From CAZVUW01 sp964629825 (GTDB lineage Bacteria; Actinomycetota; Nitriliruptoria; Euzebyales; Egibacteraceae): a stretch of DNA of 24,255 nt. The notes under the pieces were generated by a model. The model did not search any database. It saw only the letters and a program-made list of their open reading frames with translations, and had not been told where the DNA came from. The stretch is from contig CAZVUW010000048.1 of NCBI GenBank assembly GCA_964629825.1, positions 1 through 24,255 on the forward strand, in the 5' to 3' direction. Numbering within the stretch: the first letter of the stretch is position 1; every line of letters starts with the position of its first letter. The translations under genes and the position numbers were made by a program. Positions 7,561 to 14,843 of this stretch are shown here, piece by piece.

Positions 7561-8829
7561 TCAGCCGATCCGCTCGGGCCGTCCGAGGATTCCCTGCGGC
7601 CTGAACATCAGGACCAGCGCCAGGGCCAGCAGGGCGAAGACGGTCTTCAGCTCTGCCGGGAACCACAGCGTCGAGACCTGCGTGATGATGCCGACCACCA
7701 GCGAGCCCACCAGGGCGCCGAAGGCGGTTCCGATGCCGCCGAGGATCACCCCGGCGAACATCAGCAGCAGAAGCAGGAAGCCCATGTTCCAGTTCACGGC
7801 CTCGGCGGCGCCCTGGAAGACGCCCCCGAGGGCGGCCAGCCCTCCACCGAGCATCCACACGTAGAGGACGACCCGCTGCACGTCGATGCCGGAGGACTCA
7901 GCCAGGTCGCGGTTGTCCGCGACGGCGCGCATCGCCTTGCCGATCTTGGTCATGGTGAGCAGCAGCCCGACGCCGACGAGCACGACGGTCGAGAGGATCA
8001 CGATCGTCAGGTCGCGCGGGGTGATGCTCAGCGGACCGAGCTCGATGACGCTCTGCACGTTGTACTGGCGGAAGGGCTGCGAACGGCCACCGAAGATCAG
8101 CAGCAGGATGTGCCGCAGGAACAGCGAGAGGCCGATCGACACCACCAGCATGGAGATCAGGCCGGTCCCGCGCTTGCGCAGCGGCGACCACAGCCCCTTC
8201 TCCAGGGCTCCTGCCAGCAAGGCCCCCAGCACCACCGCGAAGAGCCCGGCGAGGACCAGGTGCAGGCGCGGGCCGGTGGCGTTCATGTACCAGGTGACGA
8301 TGGCCCCGAACGCGACCAGCTCGCCGTGCGCGAAGTTCGTCAGCCCCGTCGTGCCGAAGATGAGCGACAGGCCGATGGCGCACATGCCGATGATCAGGCC
8401 GAACTTGACGCCGTCGACGGTCAGGCTGATCAGACGGCCGAGCCAGGCGGCGGTCTCGCGGGTGCCCTCCCCCAGCGGGAACAGCACGCGGCGGTGCTGG
8501 CCGCTCAGCACGTCCATCTCGAGGGGGTTGCGGTCGGGGTTGCGCAGCCCGACGCCCTCTGGGAGGGTGTCCTCGTTCACGTGCACCGAGTAGGAGCCGG
8601 GCCCGGGCAGCGGAACCTCCCAGGCCCCCTCGGCGTCGGTCGTGGCGCTGCCGACCTCCTCGCCGTCGGCGGTGGTGACCACGATCTCGACGCCCTCGAC
8701 CCCGCCTTCCTCATCGGTGATGGTCCCGAGGACCGATTCGTTGCTCTCCTGGGCAAGGGCAGCTTGCGGCAGGAAGAGCGCGCAAAGCAGAAGCGCGCCA
8801 ACGAACGCCGCCCGAAGTTGGGTGCGCAA
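7561..8829 (-). CDS. livH: Branched-chain amino acid ABC transporter permease LivH with an exported N-terminal beta domain
   Basis: 422-residue protein in three parts: a Sec-type signal sequence (1-27, ending QAALA), an acidic beta-sandwich-like region (about 34-120), and a LivH permease (about 130-422). The second part, with GTITDEEGGVEGVEIVV and TDAEGAWEVPLPGPGSYSVHV, looks like a carboxypeptidase-regulatory or Cna-B domain. The permease shows GLSLIFGTTGLTNFAHGE and ends LMFRPQGILG. Usual LivH length is about 290-300, so the first 130 residues are extra and should face outside. I chose TTG at 8827-8829 because AGAGGAG lies 7 bases upstream; a longer ATG start at 8892 overlaps the upstream stop by one base but would add an odd lead before the signal. 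It probably follows the polar amino acid transporter genes in the same transcript or starts from the 62-base gap. Confidence 0.9.
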   Translation of the reverse strand: MRTQLRAAFVGALLLCALFLPQAALAQESNESVLGTITDEEGGVEGVEIVVTTADGEEVGSATTDAEGAWEVPLPGPGSYSVHVNEDTLPEGVGLRNPDRNPLEMDVLSGQHRRVLFPLGEGTRETAAWLGRLISLTVDGVKFGLIIGMCAIGLSLIFGTTGLTNFAHGELVAFGAIVTWYMNATGPRLHLVLAGLFAVVLGALLAGALEKGLWSPLRKRGTGLISMLVVSIGLSLFLRHILLLIFGGRSQPFRQYNVQSVIELGPLSITPRDLTIVILSTVVLVGVGLLLTMTKIGKAMRAVADNRDLAESSGIDVQRVVLYVWMLGGGLAALGGVFQGAAEAVNWNMGFLLLLLMFAGVILGGIGTAFGALVGSLVVGIITQVSTLWFPAELKTVFALLALALVLMFRPQGILGRPERIG

Positions 8830-8891
8830 GACCGATCTCCTCTGGGTCACCCGCCATATTGCCGGCGGAAGTGTAAACCAACCTCTAGCCA

Positions 8892-9629
8892 TCACAGGAC
8901 CTGGCCGAGGAAGTTCCTGAGCCGCTCCGTCTTCGGAGCAGCCATGAGCTCCGAGGGGGTGCCGTCTTCCACGATCACACCCTCGTCCATGAACACGACG
9001 CGGTCCGCGACCTCACGTGCGAACCCCATCTCGTGGGTCACGACGAGCATGGTCATCCCGCCGCGCGCCAGATTCGTCATCACGTCGAGGACACCTTTGA
9101 CGAGCTCGGGGTCCAAGGCCGACGTGACCTCGTCGAACAGCATCACCTCGGGATCCATCGCAAGCGAGCGCGCGATGGCGACCCGCTGCTGCTGACCACC
9201 CGAGAGCTGGATCGGGCGCGCGTCGGCCTTGTGCGCAAGACCCACCTCGGCGAGCCGACGCCGCGCGATCTCCTCCGCCTCCACGGCCGGGAGCTTCTTG
9301 ACCTTGCGCAACGCCACGGTGATGTTGCGCAGGACGGTCATGTGGGGGAAGAGGTTGAAACTCTGGAAGACCATCCCGACGCGGGTGCGCACCTCGTCGA
9401 TGTTCACCTTCTTGTCGGTGATGTCCACGCCGTCGATCTCGACCCGGCCGGAGGTCGGCCGCTCGAGCAGGTTGACGCAGCGCAGCATGGTCGACTTGCC
9501 CGAGCCGGACGGCCCGATGACGCACACCACCTGTCCGGGTGGGATCTCGAGGTTGATGCCCTTCAGGACCTCGAGCGAGTCGAAGGACTTGCGCAGGTCT
9601 CGCAGGGCGACGCGGGGGGTCGTCGTCAC
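8892..9629 (-). CDS. Polar-type amino acid ABC transporter ATP-binding protein (GlnQ/HisP family)
   Basis: 245-residue ATPase of the PAAT family that energises uptake of polar or charged amino acids. It has Walker A GPSGSGKST (39-47), Q-loop VFQSFNLFPH (Q89), signature LSGGQQQ (142-148), Walker B EVMLFDE (161-167), the family-typical TSALDPE, and the H-loop histidine in VVTHEM (198). The GTG start at 9627-9629 overlaps the permease stop as GTGA. Length matches GlnQ. Glutamine, glutamate, arginine or cystine are all possible substrates; sequence alone does not decide. Confidence 0.93.
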   Translation of the reverse strand: MTTTPRVALRDLRKSFDSLEVLKGINLEIPPGQVVCVIGPSGSGKSTMLRCVNLLERPTSGRVEIDGVDITDKKVNIDEVRTRVGMVFQSFNLFPHMTVLRNITVALRKVKKLPAVEAEEIARRRLAEVGLAHKADARPIQLSGGQQQRVAIARSLAMDPEVMLFDEVTSALDPELVKGVLDVMTNLARGGMTMLVVTHEMGFAREVADRVVFMDEGVIVEDGTPSELMAAPKTERLRNFLGQVL

Positions 9630-10390
9630 GCAGCACCCCCGTGCTCGGGCCCGGTCTGCACGGCGATGTCCTCCTGCGCCGGCACGGCTGTGCCGGCTCG
9701 TCCCTCTTTGAGACGTTTGTCCAGGTAGTTGACCAGCCGCGTCAAGGGCACGGTCAGCATCAGGTACACCAGCCCCGCCGCGATGTAGGGCGTGAAGCTG
9801 CCGGTCTGCTGACCGATGTTCTGGCCGACGCGGAACAGATCCCGCTCGCCCGCGCCGATCCCGAGGATGAACGCGAGGCTCGAGTCCTTCGTGATGGCGA
9901 TGAACTCGTTGGTGAGCGGGGGCAGGACCCTGCGGATGCCCTGGGGGATGATCACCAGCCGCATCGCCTGCAGATGGGTCATCCCGACGCTGCGGGCCGC
10001 CTCCATCTGCCCCTTCTCGACGCTCTCGATCCCGGCGCGGAAGATCTCGGCGATGTAGGCGGTCGAGATCAGCCCGAGCGCGAGGACCGCGTAGGCCTGA
10101 CGGTTGCGCCCGAAGATGCCAAGCCCGGCCTGCGGCAGGCCGTTGCCGACCACGGCGATCGTCAGGATCGCCGGCAGGCCGCGGAAGATGTCGATGTAGA
10201 CCTTGACCGGCAGCCGCAGCAGCGGGTTGCGGGAGAGACCGAGGAGCGCGAGCAGCAGGCCGGCCACCAGGCCGATCACGATCGCCCCGACCGCGAGGAT
10301 CAACGTGTTGGCCAGACCCTCCCGGAGAAGAACCGGGAGGGTGCGGCCGATGAGCTCTAGGTCGAAGTACTGCTGGAGGAAGCGCTCCAC
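9626..10390 (-). CDS. Polar-type amino acid ABC transporter permease (GlnP/HisM family)
   Basis: 254-residue membrane permease. After an N-terminal membrane segment it carries VYIDIFRGLPAILTI, matching the family's RGTPLLVQL region, then the EAA loop EAARSVGMTHLQAMRLVIIPQG that contacts the ATPase, and KDSSLAFILG. About five hydrophobic segments are visible, typical for this family. Only one permease gene is present, so the channel is probably a homodimer. The GTG at 10388-10390 lies 12 bases after the binding-protein stop with only a weak ribosome-binding site. The roughly 30-residue tail is hydrophilic and not conserved. Confidence 0.92.
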   Translation of the reverse strand: MERFLQQYFDLELIGRTLPVLLREGLANTLILAVGAIVIGLVAGLLLALLGLSRNPLLRLPVKVYIDIFRGLPAILTIAVVGNGLPQAGLGIFGRNRQAYAVLALGLISTAYIAEIFRAGIESVEKGQMEAARSVGMTHLQAMRLVIIPQGIRRVLPPLTNEFIAITKDSSLAFILGIGAGERDLFRVGQNIGQQTGSFTPYIAAGLVYLMLTVPLTRLVNYLDKRLKEGRAGTAVPAQEDIAVQTGPEHGGAA

Positions 10391-10402
10391 GGCCCTGACG
10401 CT

Positions 10403-11263
10403 CTAGTTCTGACGGAACTGCTCGGGGACGTCGCCCTCGAACCAGGTGCTGTAGATCTCCTCGTAGGTGCCGTCGGAGATGATCTCCGCCAGCACCCCGT
10501 TAATCGCCTCGGCAAGGGCGGTGTTGCCCTCCTGGACGCCGATGCCGTACTGCTCGTCGGTGTCGACCTCGGCCGCCATCACGACGTTGTCGCTGCTCTC
10601 GGCGCGCTCGCCGACCACCGGGAGGTCGATGAAGACGGCGTCGATCTGCCCGGACTCGAGCGCCGCGAAGGCGGCCTCGGAGGTCGGGAAGGCGACGATC
10701 GAGCTGTCGGTGAAGGTCGCGTTCGCGTACTCCTCACCGGTGGTGCCGCTCTGAACGCCGACGTCGAGCCCGGCGAGGTCGTCGACCCCGGCGATGTCGG
10801 AGTCGGCGGTCACAGCGATCGCCTGGTTGGCCGCGAAGTACGGGTCCGAGAAGTCGATTCGCTCGTCGCGCTCATCGGTGATCGTGATCGCCGAGATGAT
10901 CGCGTCGAACTGACCGCCGGCCAGCTGGTCGAAGATCGTGTCGAACGAGGTGTTGACGAACTCGACCTCAACCCCCAGGCGGCTTGCGATCTCGTTCATG
11001 AGGTCGATGTCGAAGCCGGCGTTCTCGCCGTTCTCGTCTACGAACTCGAAGGGCTCGAAGGCGATGTCCGAGCCGACGACGATCGTGCCCTCATCCATCA
11101 GCCCGAGGTCGCCCGCGGCGGGCTCATCCTCGGTGGCAGTGGAATCCTCGGCGGTGGCGTCCTCGGTCGCGTCGCCGCCATCCTCGCCGTCGTCGCTACA
11201 GGCGGCGAGCCCCAGTGCCAAGGCCAGCAACAGCACCAGCAGCATGCGCAGTCGAGTGTGCAA
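10403..11263 (-). CDS. Polar-type amino acid ABC transporter substrate-binding lipoprotein
   Basis: 286-residue binding protein of SBP family 3. Residues 1-21 are a lipoprotein signal with LAAC; Cys22 would be lipidated. An acidic linker reaches about residue 50, then GTIVVGSDIAFEPFEF opens the fold. GFDIDLMNEIASRLG and DERIDFSDPYF are hallmark motifs. The mature part contains no lysine. I chose the TTG at 11261-11263 because GAGGGAG stands 6 bases upstream; an ATG six codons later is too far from it. First gene of the binding protein-permease-ATPase unit. Substrate not assignable. Confidence 0.93.
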   Translation of the reverse strand: MHTRLRMLLVLLLALALGLAACSDDGEDGGDATEDATAEDSTATEDEPAAGDLGLMDEGTIVVGSDIAFEPFEFVDENGENAGFDIDLMNEIASRLGVEVEFVNTSFDTIFDQLAGGQFDAIISAITITDERDERIDFSDPYFAANQAIAVTADSDIAGVDDLAGLDVGVQSGTTGEEYANATFTDSSIVAFPTSEAAFAALESGQIDAVFIDLPVVGERAESSDNVVMAAEVDTDEQYGIGVQEGNTALAEAINGVLAEIISDGTYEEIYSTWFEGDVPEQFRQN

Positions 11264-11325
11264 GGGCTTCTCCCTCTTCCGATGATCCCGACGGGCGCGC
11301 ACCCCGACGCCCAGCGACGGAAAGT

Positions 11326-11345
11326 GCTACGACAGTCGTCGTAGC
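11326..11345. promoter_or_regulatory. Perfect 8-bp dyad upstream of the polar amino acid transporter
   Basis: GCTACGAC at 11326-11333 and GTCGTAGC at 11338-11345 are exact complements around AGTC. The dyad lies 63 bases before the binding-protein start and 83 bases past the pdtaR stop. On the minus strand it is followed by ACTTTCC, so it could be the 3' hairpin of the pdtaR transcript or an operator or leader hairpin of the transporter. As PdtaR-type ANTAR proteins act on RNA hairpins, a leader hairpin is conceivable, but the ANTAR target is normally a pair of hexaloop stems, which this is not. Confidence 0.45.
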
Positions 11346-11384
11346 GGGCGCGTCACCGCATCGTAACGGATTGAACCCCTGCTC

Positions 11385-11402
11385 GGGGGCAACTCCGCCC
11401 CC
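11385..11402 (-). terminator. Weak hairpin 25 bases past the pdtaR stop
   Basis: GGGGGC at 11385-11390 pairs with GCCCCC at 11397-11402 around the six-base loop AACTCC. It directly follows pdtaR on the minus strand and has no T-run. It may mark the end of that transcript or form part of a leader for the next genes. The loop is six bases long, the size of ANTAR hexaloops, but it lacks the expected paired partner stem and loop signature. Confidence 0.35.
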
Positions 11403-11427
11403 TCAACTGGTGGGGATGCGTCGTTTC

Positions 11428-12054
11428 TCAGTCGCCGGTGTAGCGCTCGATCACCTGCTCGGCGATGGCCCGCATCGTCACCCGCTGCTCCATAGCGGTC
11501 TTCTGAAGCCAGCGGAAGGCGGCGGGCTCGGCCATGCCCTCGTGCTCCTGGAGCAGTCCCTTCGCGCGCTCGACGACCTTGCGCGCCTCGAGGCGATCGG
11601 ACAGCGTGCCGACCTGGTCCTCGAGCCCCTGGAGGTCCTTGAAGCGACCCGCCGCGATCTCGATCGCCGGCAGCAGGTCGTGCTTCTGGAACGGCTTGAC
11701 CAGGTAGGCCATCGCACCTGCCCGCCGGGCCTTCTCGATCAGGTCCCGCTGCGAGAAGGCGGTCAGGATCAGCACCGCCGACAGCCTCTCGGAGGTGATC
11801 GCCTCGGCGGCCTGAATGCCGTCCATAACCGGCATCTTCAGGTCGAGGATGCACAGGTCGGGCCGCAGCTCGCGGGCGAGGCGGACCGCGGTCGCGCCGT
11901 CGGACACCTCGGCCACGACGTCGAAGCCCTCCTCGAGCAGCATCTCCTTCAGGTCGAGGCGGATGAGCGCCTCGTCCTCGGCGATCAGCACGCGGATCGG
12001 ATGCTCGCGCGTGGTGCCGCTCGCGGCCTCGTTCTTCGTGGTCGCCTGGGTCAC
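11428..12054 (-). CDS. pdtaR: ANTAR-domain response regulator, PdtaR-like
   Basis: 208-residue response regulator. The receiver domain (about 20-135) has the acidic pocket EDE (26-28), phospho-acceptor Asp71 in LDLKMP, the switch LTAFSQRD and VKPF. The C-terminal ANTAR domain (about 150-205) shows RKVVERAKGLLQ and AAFRWLQ, which bind RNA hairpins to prevent termination. It closely resembles M. tuberculosis PdtaR (Rv1626), which pairs with the kinase PdtaS; no kinase gene is in this window. I chose GTG at 12052-12054, with GAGGAG 5 bases upstream. A start at 12096 would overlap the upstream gene as GTGA but lacks a ribosome-binding site and gives an unusually long N-terminus. Position near polA is conserved in actinobacteria. 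Confidence 0.93.
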   Translation of the reverse strand: MTQATTKNEAASGTTREHPIRVLIAEDEALIRLDLKEMLLEEGFDVVAEVSDGATAVRLARELRPDLCILDLKMPVMDGIQAAEAITSERLSAVLILTAFSQRDLIEKARRAGAMAYLVKPFQKHDLLPAIEIAAGRFKDLQGLEDQVGTLSDRLEARKVVERAKGLLQEHEGMAEPAAFRWLQKTAMEQRVTMRAIAEQVIERYTGD

Positions 12055-12092
12055 CACAGCTCCTCGTCTACTCGTCGGGTCTCGGTCAGCGC

Positions 12093-12398
12093 TCACCCGG
12101 CGCGCGGCTGCAGGCCCGCCATGCGGTCCAGCAGCGAGTCCTGCTCGGCGGTCAGCGCGGCGATGCGCGCTGCGGTCTCCTCCCGTTCGCGGCGGATGCG
12201 CCGCAGGTCGTCCTCGACGCGGCGGCGCTCGCGGTCGGCCAGGGGCGTGGCAGAGACGACGGCGCGCACCGCGGCCTCGTCGGCGAGCCCGGCCACATAG
12301 GCCTGCTGCTCGTCGAGGATGCGCAGGGTCTCGCGCAGACGGCGGATCTCATCCCGCACGTCGGCGAGGCGCTTGGTGAGGCTGCCTCGCGGTCGCAC
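12093..12398 (-). CDS. Small conserved coiled-coil protein, function unknown
   Basis: 101-residue, charged, all-helical protein with no membrane segment or signal. Residues about 8-30 (LADVRDEIRRLRETLRILDE) and 55-95 (RERRRVEDDLRRIRREREE to LTAEQDSLLDRM) have heptad-like spacing and should form a two-helix hairpin or dimeric coil. The joining part ADEAAVRAVVSATPLADRE resembles hypothetical proteins I recall beside ANTAR regulators in other actinobacteria. The GTG at 12396-12398 has AGGAG 6 bases upstream, and the frame's longer extension would run through the tRNA gene. It probably shares a transcript with pdtaR, 38 bases further on. No function can be named. Confidence 0.75.
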   Translation of the reverse strand: MRPRGSLTKRLADVRDEIRRLRETLRILDEQQAYVAGLADEAAVRAVVSATPLADRERRRVEDDLRRIRREREETAARIAALTAEQDSLLDRMAGLQPRAG

Positions 12399-12479
12399 GG
12401 TTGGCTCCTGCTGCTCGCTGTCGGGTCTCTCGCCGCCGGGGTGGGGCCCAAGTCTAGAGCCGCCCTGCGGCGGGAGCGG

Positions 12480-12561
12480 TGCCCCGCGAGGGATTCGAAC
12501 CCTCACTCCCGAAGGAACACCCTTTTGAGGGGTGCGTGTCTGCCAGCTCCACCAGCGGGGC
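12480..12561 (-). tRNA. tRNA-Leu (anticodon CAA)
   Basis: On the minus strand the acceptor stem GCCCCGC (12555-12561) pairs with GCGGGGC (12481-12487), with discriminator A at 12480. The anticodon arm CACCC/GGGTG encloses CTCAAAA, giving anticodon CAA. A class II variable arm follows, then the T-arm GAGGG-TTCGAAT-CCCTC. The length of 82 bases suits tRNA-Leu. The CCA end is not fully encoded. Confidence 0.96.
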
Positions 12562-12570
12562 GTGCGTCAA

Positions 12571-12580
12571 AGAGTACTTT
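12571..12580. promoter_or_regulatory. Overlapping divergent -10 boxes (tRNA-Leu and small membrane protein)
   Basis: On the plus strand TACTTT (12575-12580) ends 6 bases before the ATG of the small membrane protein gene, as for a leaderless mRNA. On the minus strand TACTCT (12571-12576) ends 9 bases before the tRNA 5' end. Both fit TANNNT and they share two bases, so polymerase could not sit on both at once. No clear -35 element is seen for either. Confidence 0.4.
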
Positions 12581-12586
12581 GCCCGC

Positions 12587-12799
12587 ATGACCGAACGGCA
12601 GGGTTCAGGGGACCGGGAACACGTCGACGACGTCGAGGAGCTGCTGCGGCAGCGGCGCAGCGAGAACCCGAGGCACAGCCCCGGTCGCGAGCCGCTGGGC
12701 ACCGCCACCACCCGCCGCGTGGCCCTGATGACGGCGATCGTCCTCGCGGTCGCGACGGCCCTCCTGGCTGGCCTGTTCCTGATCGGTCCCGGCGCCTAG
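12587..12799 (+). CDS. Small single-pass membrane protein, function unknown
   Basis: 70-residue protein with a charged, hydrophilic first 43 residues (DDVEELLRQRRSENPRH) and one membrane helix at about 46-66, ending LIGPGA. Positive residues before the helix (TTRR) predict the N-terminus inside. The ATG at 12587 has no Shine-Dalgarno sequence but sits 6 bases after a TACTTT box, consistent with a leaderless transcript. The frame is open further upstream only through the tRNA gene, which I reject. Its stop overlaps the trpA stop on the opposite strand in a shared CTAG. I do not recognise the family. Confidence 0.65.
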   Translation: MTERQGSGDREHVDDVEELLRQRRSENPRHSPGREPLGTATTRRVALMTAIVLAVATALLAGLFLIGPGA

Positions 12800-13605
12800 C
12801 AGCGCCGGCAGCCCGCCGCCAGGGCGGCGACCAGCTCCCGGACGGCCTTCGGGCCGCCCTCGCCGGCGGCGCGGACCACCGCCGAGCCGACGATGACGCC
12901 GTCGGCGAACCCGGCCACCTCCGCGGCCTGATCGGGTGTGCTCACGCCGATCCCGACGCACACAGGCTTGTCGGTCACGGCCCTGATGCGGGCGACCAGG
13001 GGCGCGGCCATGTCCGACAGCGACCGCCGCTCCCCCGTGACGCCCAGGGTCGAGGTCGCGTACACGAAGCCCGTGGTCACCTCGGCGACGGCCGCTATGC
13101 GCTCGTCCGTCGAGGTGGGCGCAGCCAGGAAGATGGTGGCCAGGCCGTGCCGCCCGGCCACCTCGGCCCAGGGGCCGCCGGCCGCTGCGGGCAGGTCAGG
13201 CAGGATGGCGCCGGCCAGCCCGGACGCGGCGGCTGCCGCCGCGAAGTCGTCGAGCTTGTTGGTGCCGCGGTAGTGCCAGGCGAGGTTGTAGTAGGTCATG
13301 ACCACGGCCGGCACGTCGACCCTGGCCGTGAGCCGCGAGCACAGCTCGAAGTCGTCCGCGGGGGTCAGCCCGGCCTCCAGCGCCACCTGGCTGGCGGCCT
13401 GGATGGTGGGACCGTCCATGAGCGGGTCCGAGTAGGGGAAGCCGACCTCCAGGAGGTCCGCACCACCCTCGACGGCCGCCTCCATGCACGCCAGCGAGTC
13501 ATCCAGCGTCGGGTAGCCGGCCGGCAGATAGACGATCAGCGCGGCCCGCCCCTCGGAGCCCGCCGCCTCCACCGCCGCCGTGATGGGATTGCTGTCTGCT
13601 GTCAT
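12796..13605 (-). CDS. trpA: Tryptophan synthase alpha subunit
   Basis: 269-residue TIM-barrel enzyme that cleaves indole-3-glycerol phosphate to indole and glyceraldehyde 3-phosphate and passes indole to TrpB. Catalytic Glu53 lies in LLEVGFPYSDP and Asp64 in MDGPTIQAA, matching Glu49 and Asp60 of the Salmonella enzyme. The flexible-loop Thr in STLGVTGER and the phosphate-binding GIGVSTPDQA are present. The ATG at 13605 overlaps the trpB stop as ATGA. Last gene of the trp unit; its TAG converges on the stop of the plus-strand membrane-protein gene. Confidence 0.97.
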   Translation of the reverse strand: MTADSNPITAAVEAAGSEGRAALIVYLPAGYPTLDDSLACMEAAVEGGADLLEVGFPYSDPLMDGPTIQAASQVALEAGLTPADDFELCSRLTARVDVPAVVMTYYNLAWHYRGTNKLDDFAAAAAASGLAGAILPDLPAAAGGPWAEVAGRHGLATIFLAAPTSTDERIAAVAEVTTGFVYATSTLGVTGERRSLSDMAAPLVARIRAVTDKPVCVGIGVSTPDQAAEVAGFADGVIVGSAVVRAAGEGGPKAVRELVAALAAGCRRC

Positions 13606-14843
13606 TCTCCCGCTCCAGCCGCGGGGGCCGACCCCCCGTCCGCCGCCAGCCGATCCCCGAGGATCCGCGCGACCTCGTCGACGTCCTTGTCGCCCCGCCC
13701 GGACAGGTTCAGCACCACCACGCCATCCGGGCCGAGCTCACGTGCCAGCCGCAGGGCCGGCAGCACGGCATGCGAGGGCTCGAGCGCCGGGATGATGCCC
13801 TCCAGCTCGCACAGCAGCCGGAAGCCCTCGAGCGCCTCCTCGTCCGTGGCCGCGATGTAGGTGGCGCGGCCGCTGTCGCGCAGATGCGCGTGCTCGGGGC
13901 CGACGCCCGGGTAGTCCAGACCTGCGGAGACCGAGTGCGTCGGCCGGACCTGCCCATACTCGTCCTGGAGGACGAAGGAGCGCGCTCCGTGGAGAATCCC
14001 CTCGCTGCCGCCGGTGAGCGTGGCCGAGTGCCGGGTGGTGTGGACGCCCTCTCCGCCCGCCTCGACGCCGACCAGCCGCACGTCGGGGTCGTCGACGAAG
14101 GCGTGGAAGGCGCCCTTGGCGTTCGAGCCGCCGCCGACGCAGGCGACCACGGCGTCGGGCAGCAGGCCCTCGCGCTCCAGCACCTGGGCACGGATCTCCT
14201 CACCGATGACCTTGACGAACTCGCGCACCATCAGCGGGAAGGGGTCGGGCCCGACCACCGATCCGATCAGGTAGTGGGTCGAGCTGACATTGGTCACCCA
14301 GGCCCGCATGGCCTCGTTGATGGCGTCCTTCAGGGTCCGGGTGCCGCTGGTCACCGGCACGACCTCGGCGCCCATCAGCTGCATGCGGACGACGTTGAGG
14401 CGCTGGCGGCGGGTGTCCTCCTCCCCCATGTACACGACGCACTCGAGGCCGAGCAGGGCGGCGATGGTCGCCGTGGCGACGCCGTGCTGGCCGGCACCGG
14501 TCTCGGCGATCACGCGCGGCTTGCCCATTCGCTGGGTGAGCAGGCCCTGGCCGAGGACGTTGACGAGCTTGTGGCTGCCGGTGTGGGCGAGATCCTCGCG
14601 CTTCAGGTAGATGCGCGCGCCCCCGGCGTGCTCGGTCAGCCGCTCCGCCAGGTACAGGCGGGTGGGGCGGCCGCCGTAGTCGGCGCGCAGGGCGTCCATG
14701 CGCGCGAGGAACTCCGGGTCGGCCATGGCCGCGCGGAACGCGGCGTCCAGCTCGTCGAGGGCCACCATGAGGGCCTCGGGCACGTAGCGACCGCCGAAGC
14801 GCCCGAACTGGGCCGCATCTTGGTCGAGGTCGACGGTGCTCAT
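13602..14843 (-). CDS. trpB: Tryptophan synthase beta subunit
   Basis: 413-residue PLP enzyme joining indole and serine to tryptophan. PLP-binding Lys92 is in HTGSHKLVN, catalytic Glu114 in AETGAGQHG, and the phosphate loop is VGGGSNAKG. The start FGRFGGRYVPEALM is typical. HKLVN and SNAKG vary from the commonest HKINN and SNAIG but keep the key residues. AGGAGG lies 7 bases before the ATG at 14843, which overlaps trpC as ATGA; the gene overlaps trpA in the same way, keeping the two subunits coupled. Confidence 0.98.
   Translation of the reverse strand: MSTVDLDQDAAQFGRFGGRYVPEALMVALDELDAAFRAAMADPEFLARMDALRADYGGRPTRLYLAERLTEHAGGARIYLKREDLAHTGSHKLVNVLGQGLLTQRMGKPRVIAETGAGQHGVATATIAALLGLECVVYMGEEDTRRQRLNVVRMQLMGAEVVPVTSGTRTLKDAINEAMRAWVTNVSSTHYLIGSVVGPDPFPLMVREFVKVIGEEIRAQVLEREGLLPDAVVACVGGGSNAKGAFHAFVDDPDVRLVGVEAGGEGVHTTRHSATLTGGSEGILHGARSFVLQDEYGQVRPTHSVSAGLDYPGVGPEHAHLRDSGRATYIAATDEEALEGFRLLCELEGIIPALEPSHAVLPALRLARELGPDGVVVLNLSGRGDKDVDEVARILGDRLAADGGSAPAAGAGE

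Noticed and set aside
8830..8895. Longer LivH start overlapping the upstream ATPase stop
   Set aside because: It would place 21 extra residues before a well-formed signal sequence. The TTG at 8829 has AGAGGAG at ideal spacing, although the longer form is not excluded.
7510..9195. 561-codon plus-strand frame over livH and the adjacent ATPase gene
   Set aside because: It is a shadow of two clear transporter genes, with low-complexity Gln/Asp/Arg-rich translation.
11385..11402. ANTAR target hairpin upstream of the polar amino acid transporter
   Set aside because: The loop is six bases, but the paired second stem-loop and the conserved loop bases expected of ANTAR targets were not seen; kept only as a weak 3' hairpin.
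12399..12506. N-terminal extension of the coiled-coil gene
   Set aside because: It would be translated through the 3' end of tRNA-Leu. The GTG at 12398 has a good ribosome-binding site.
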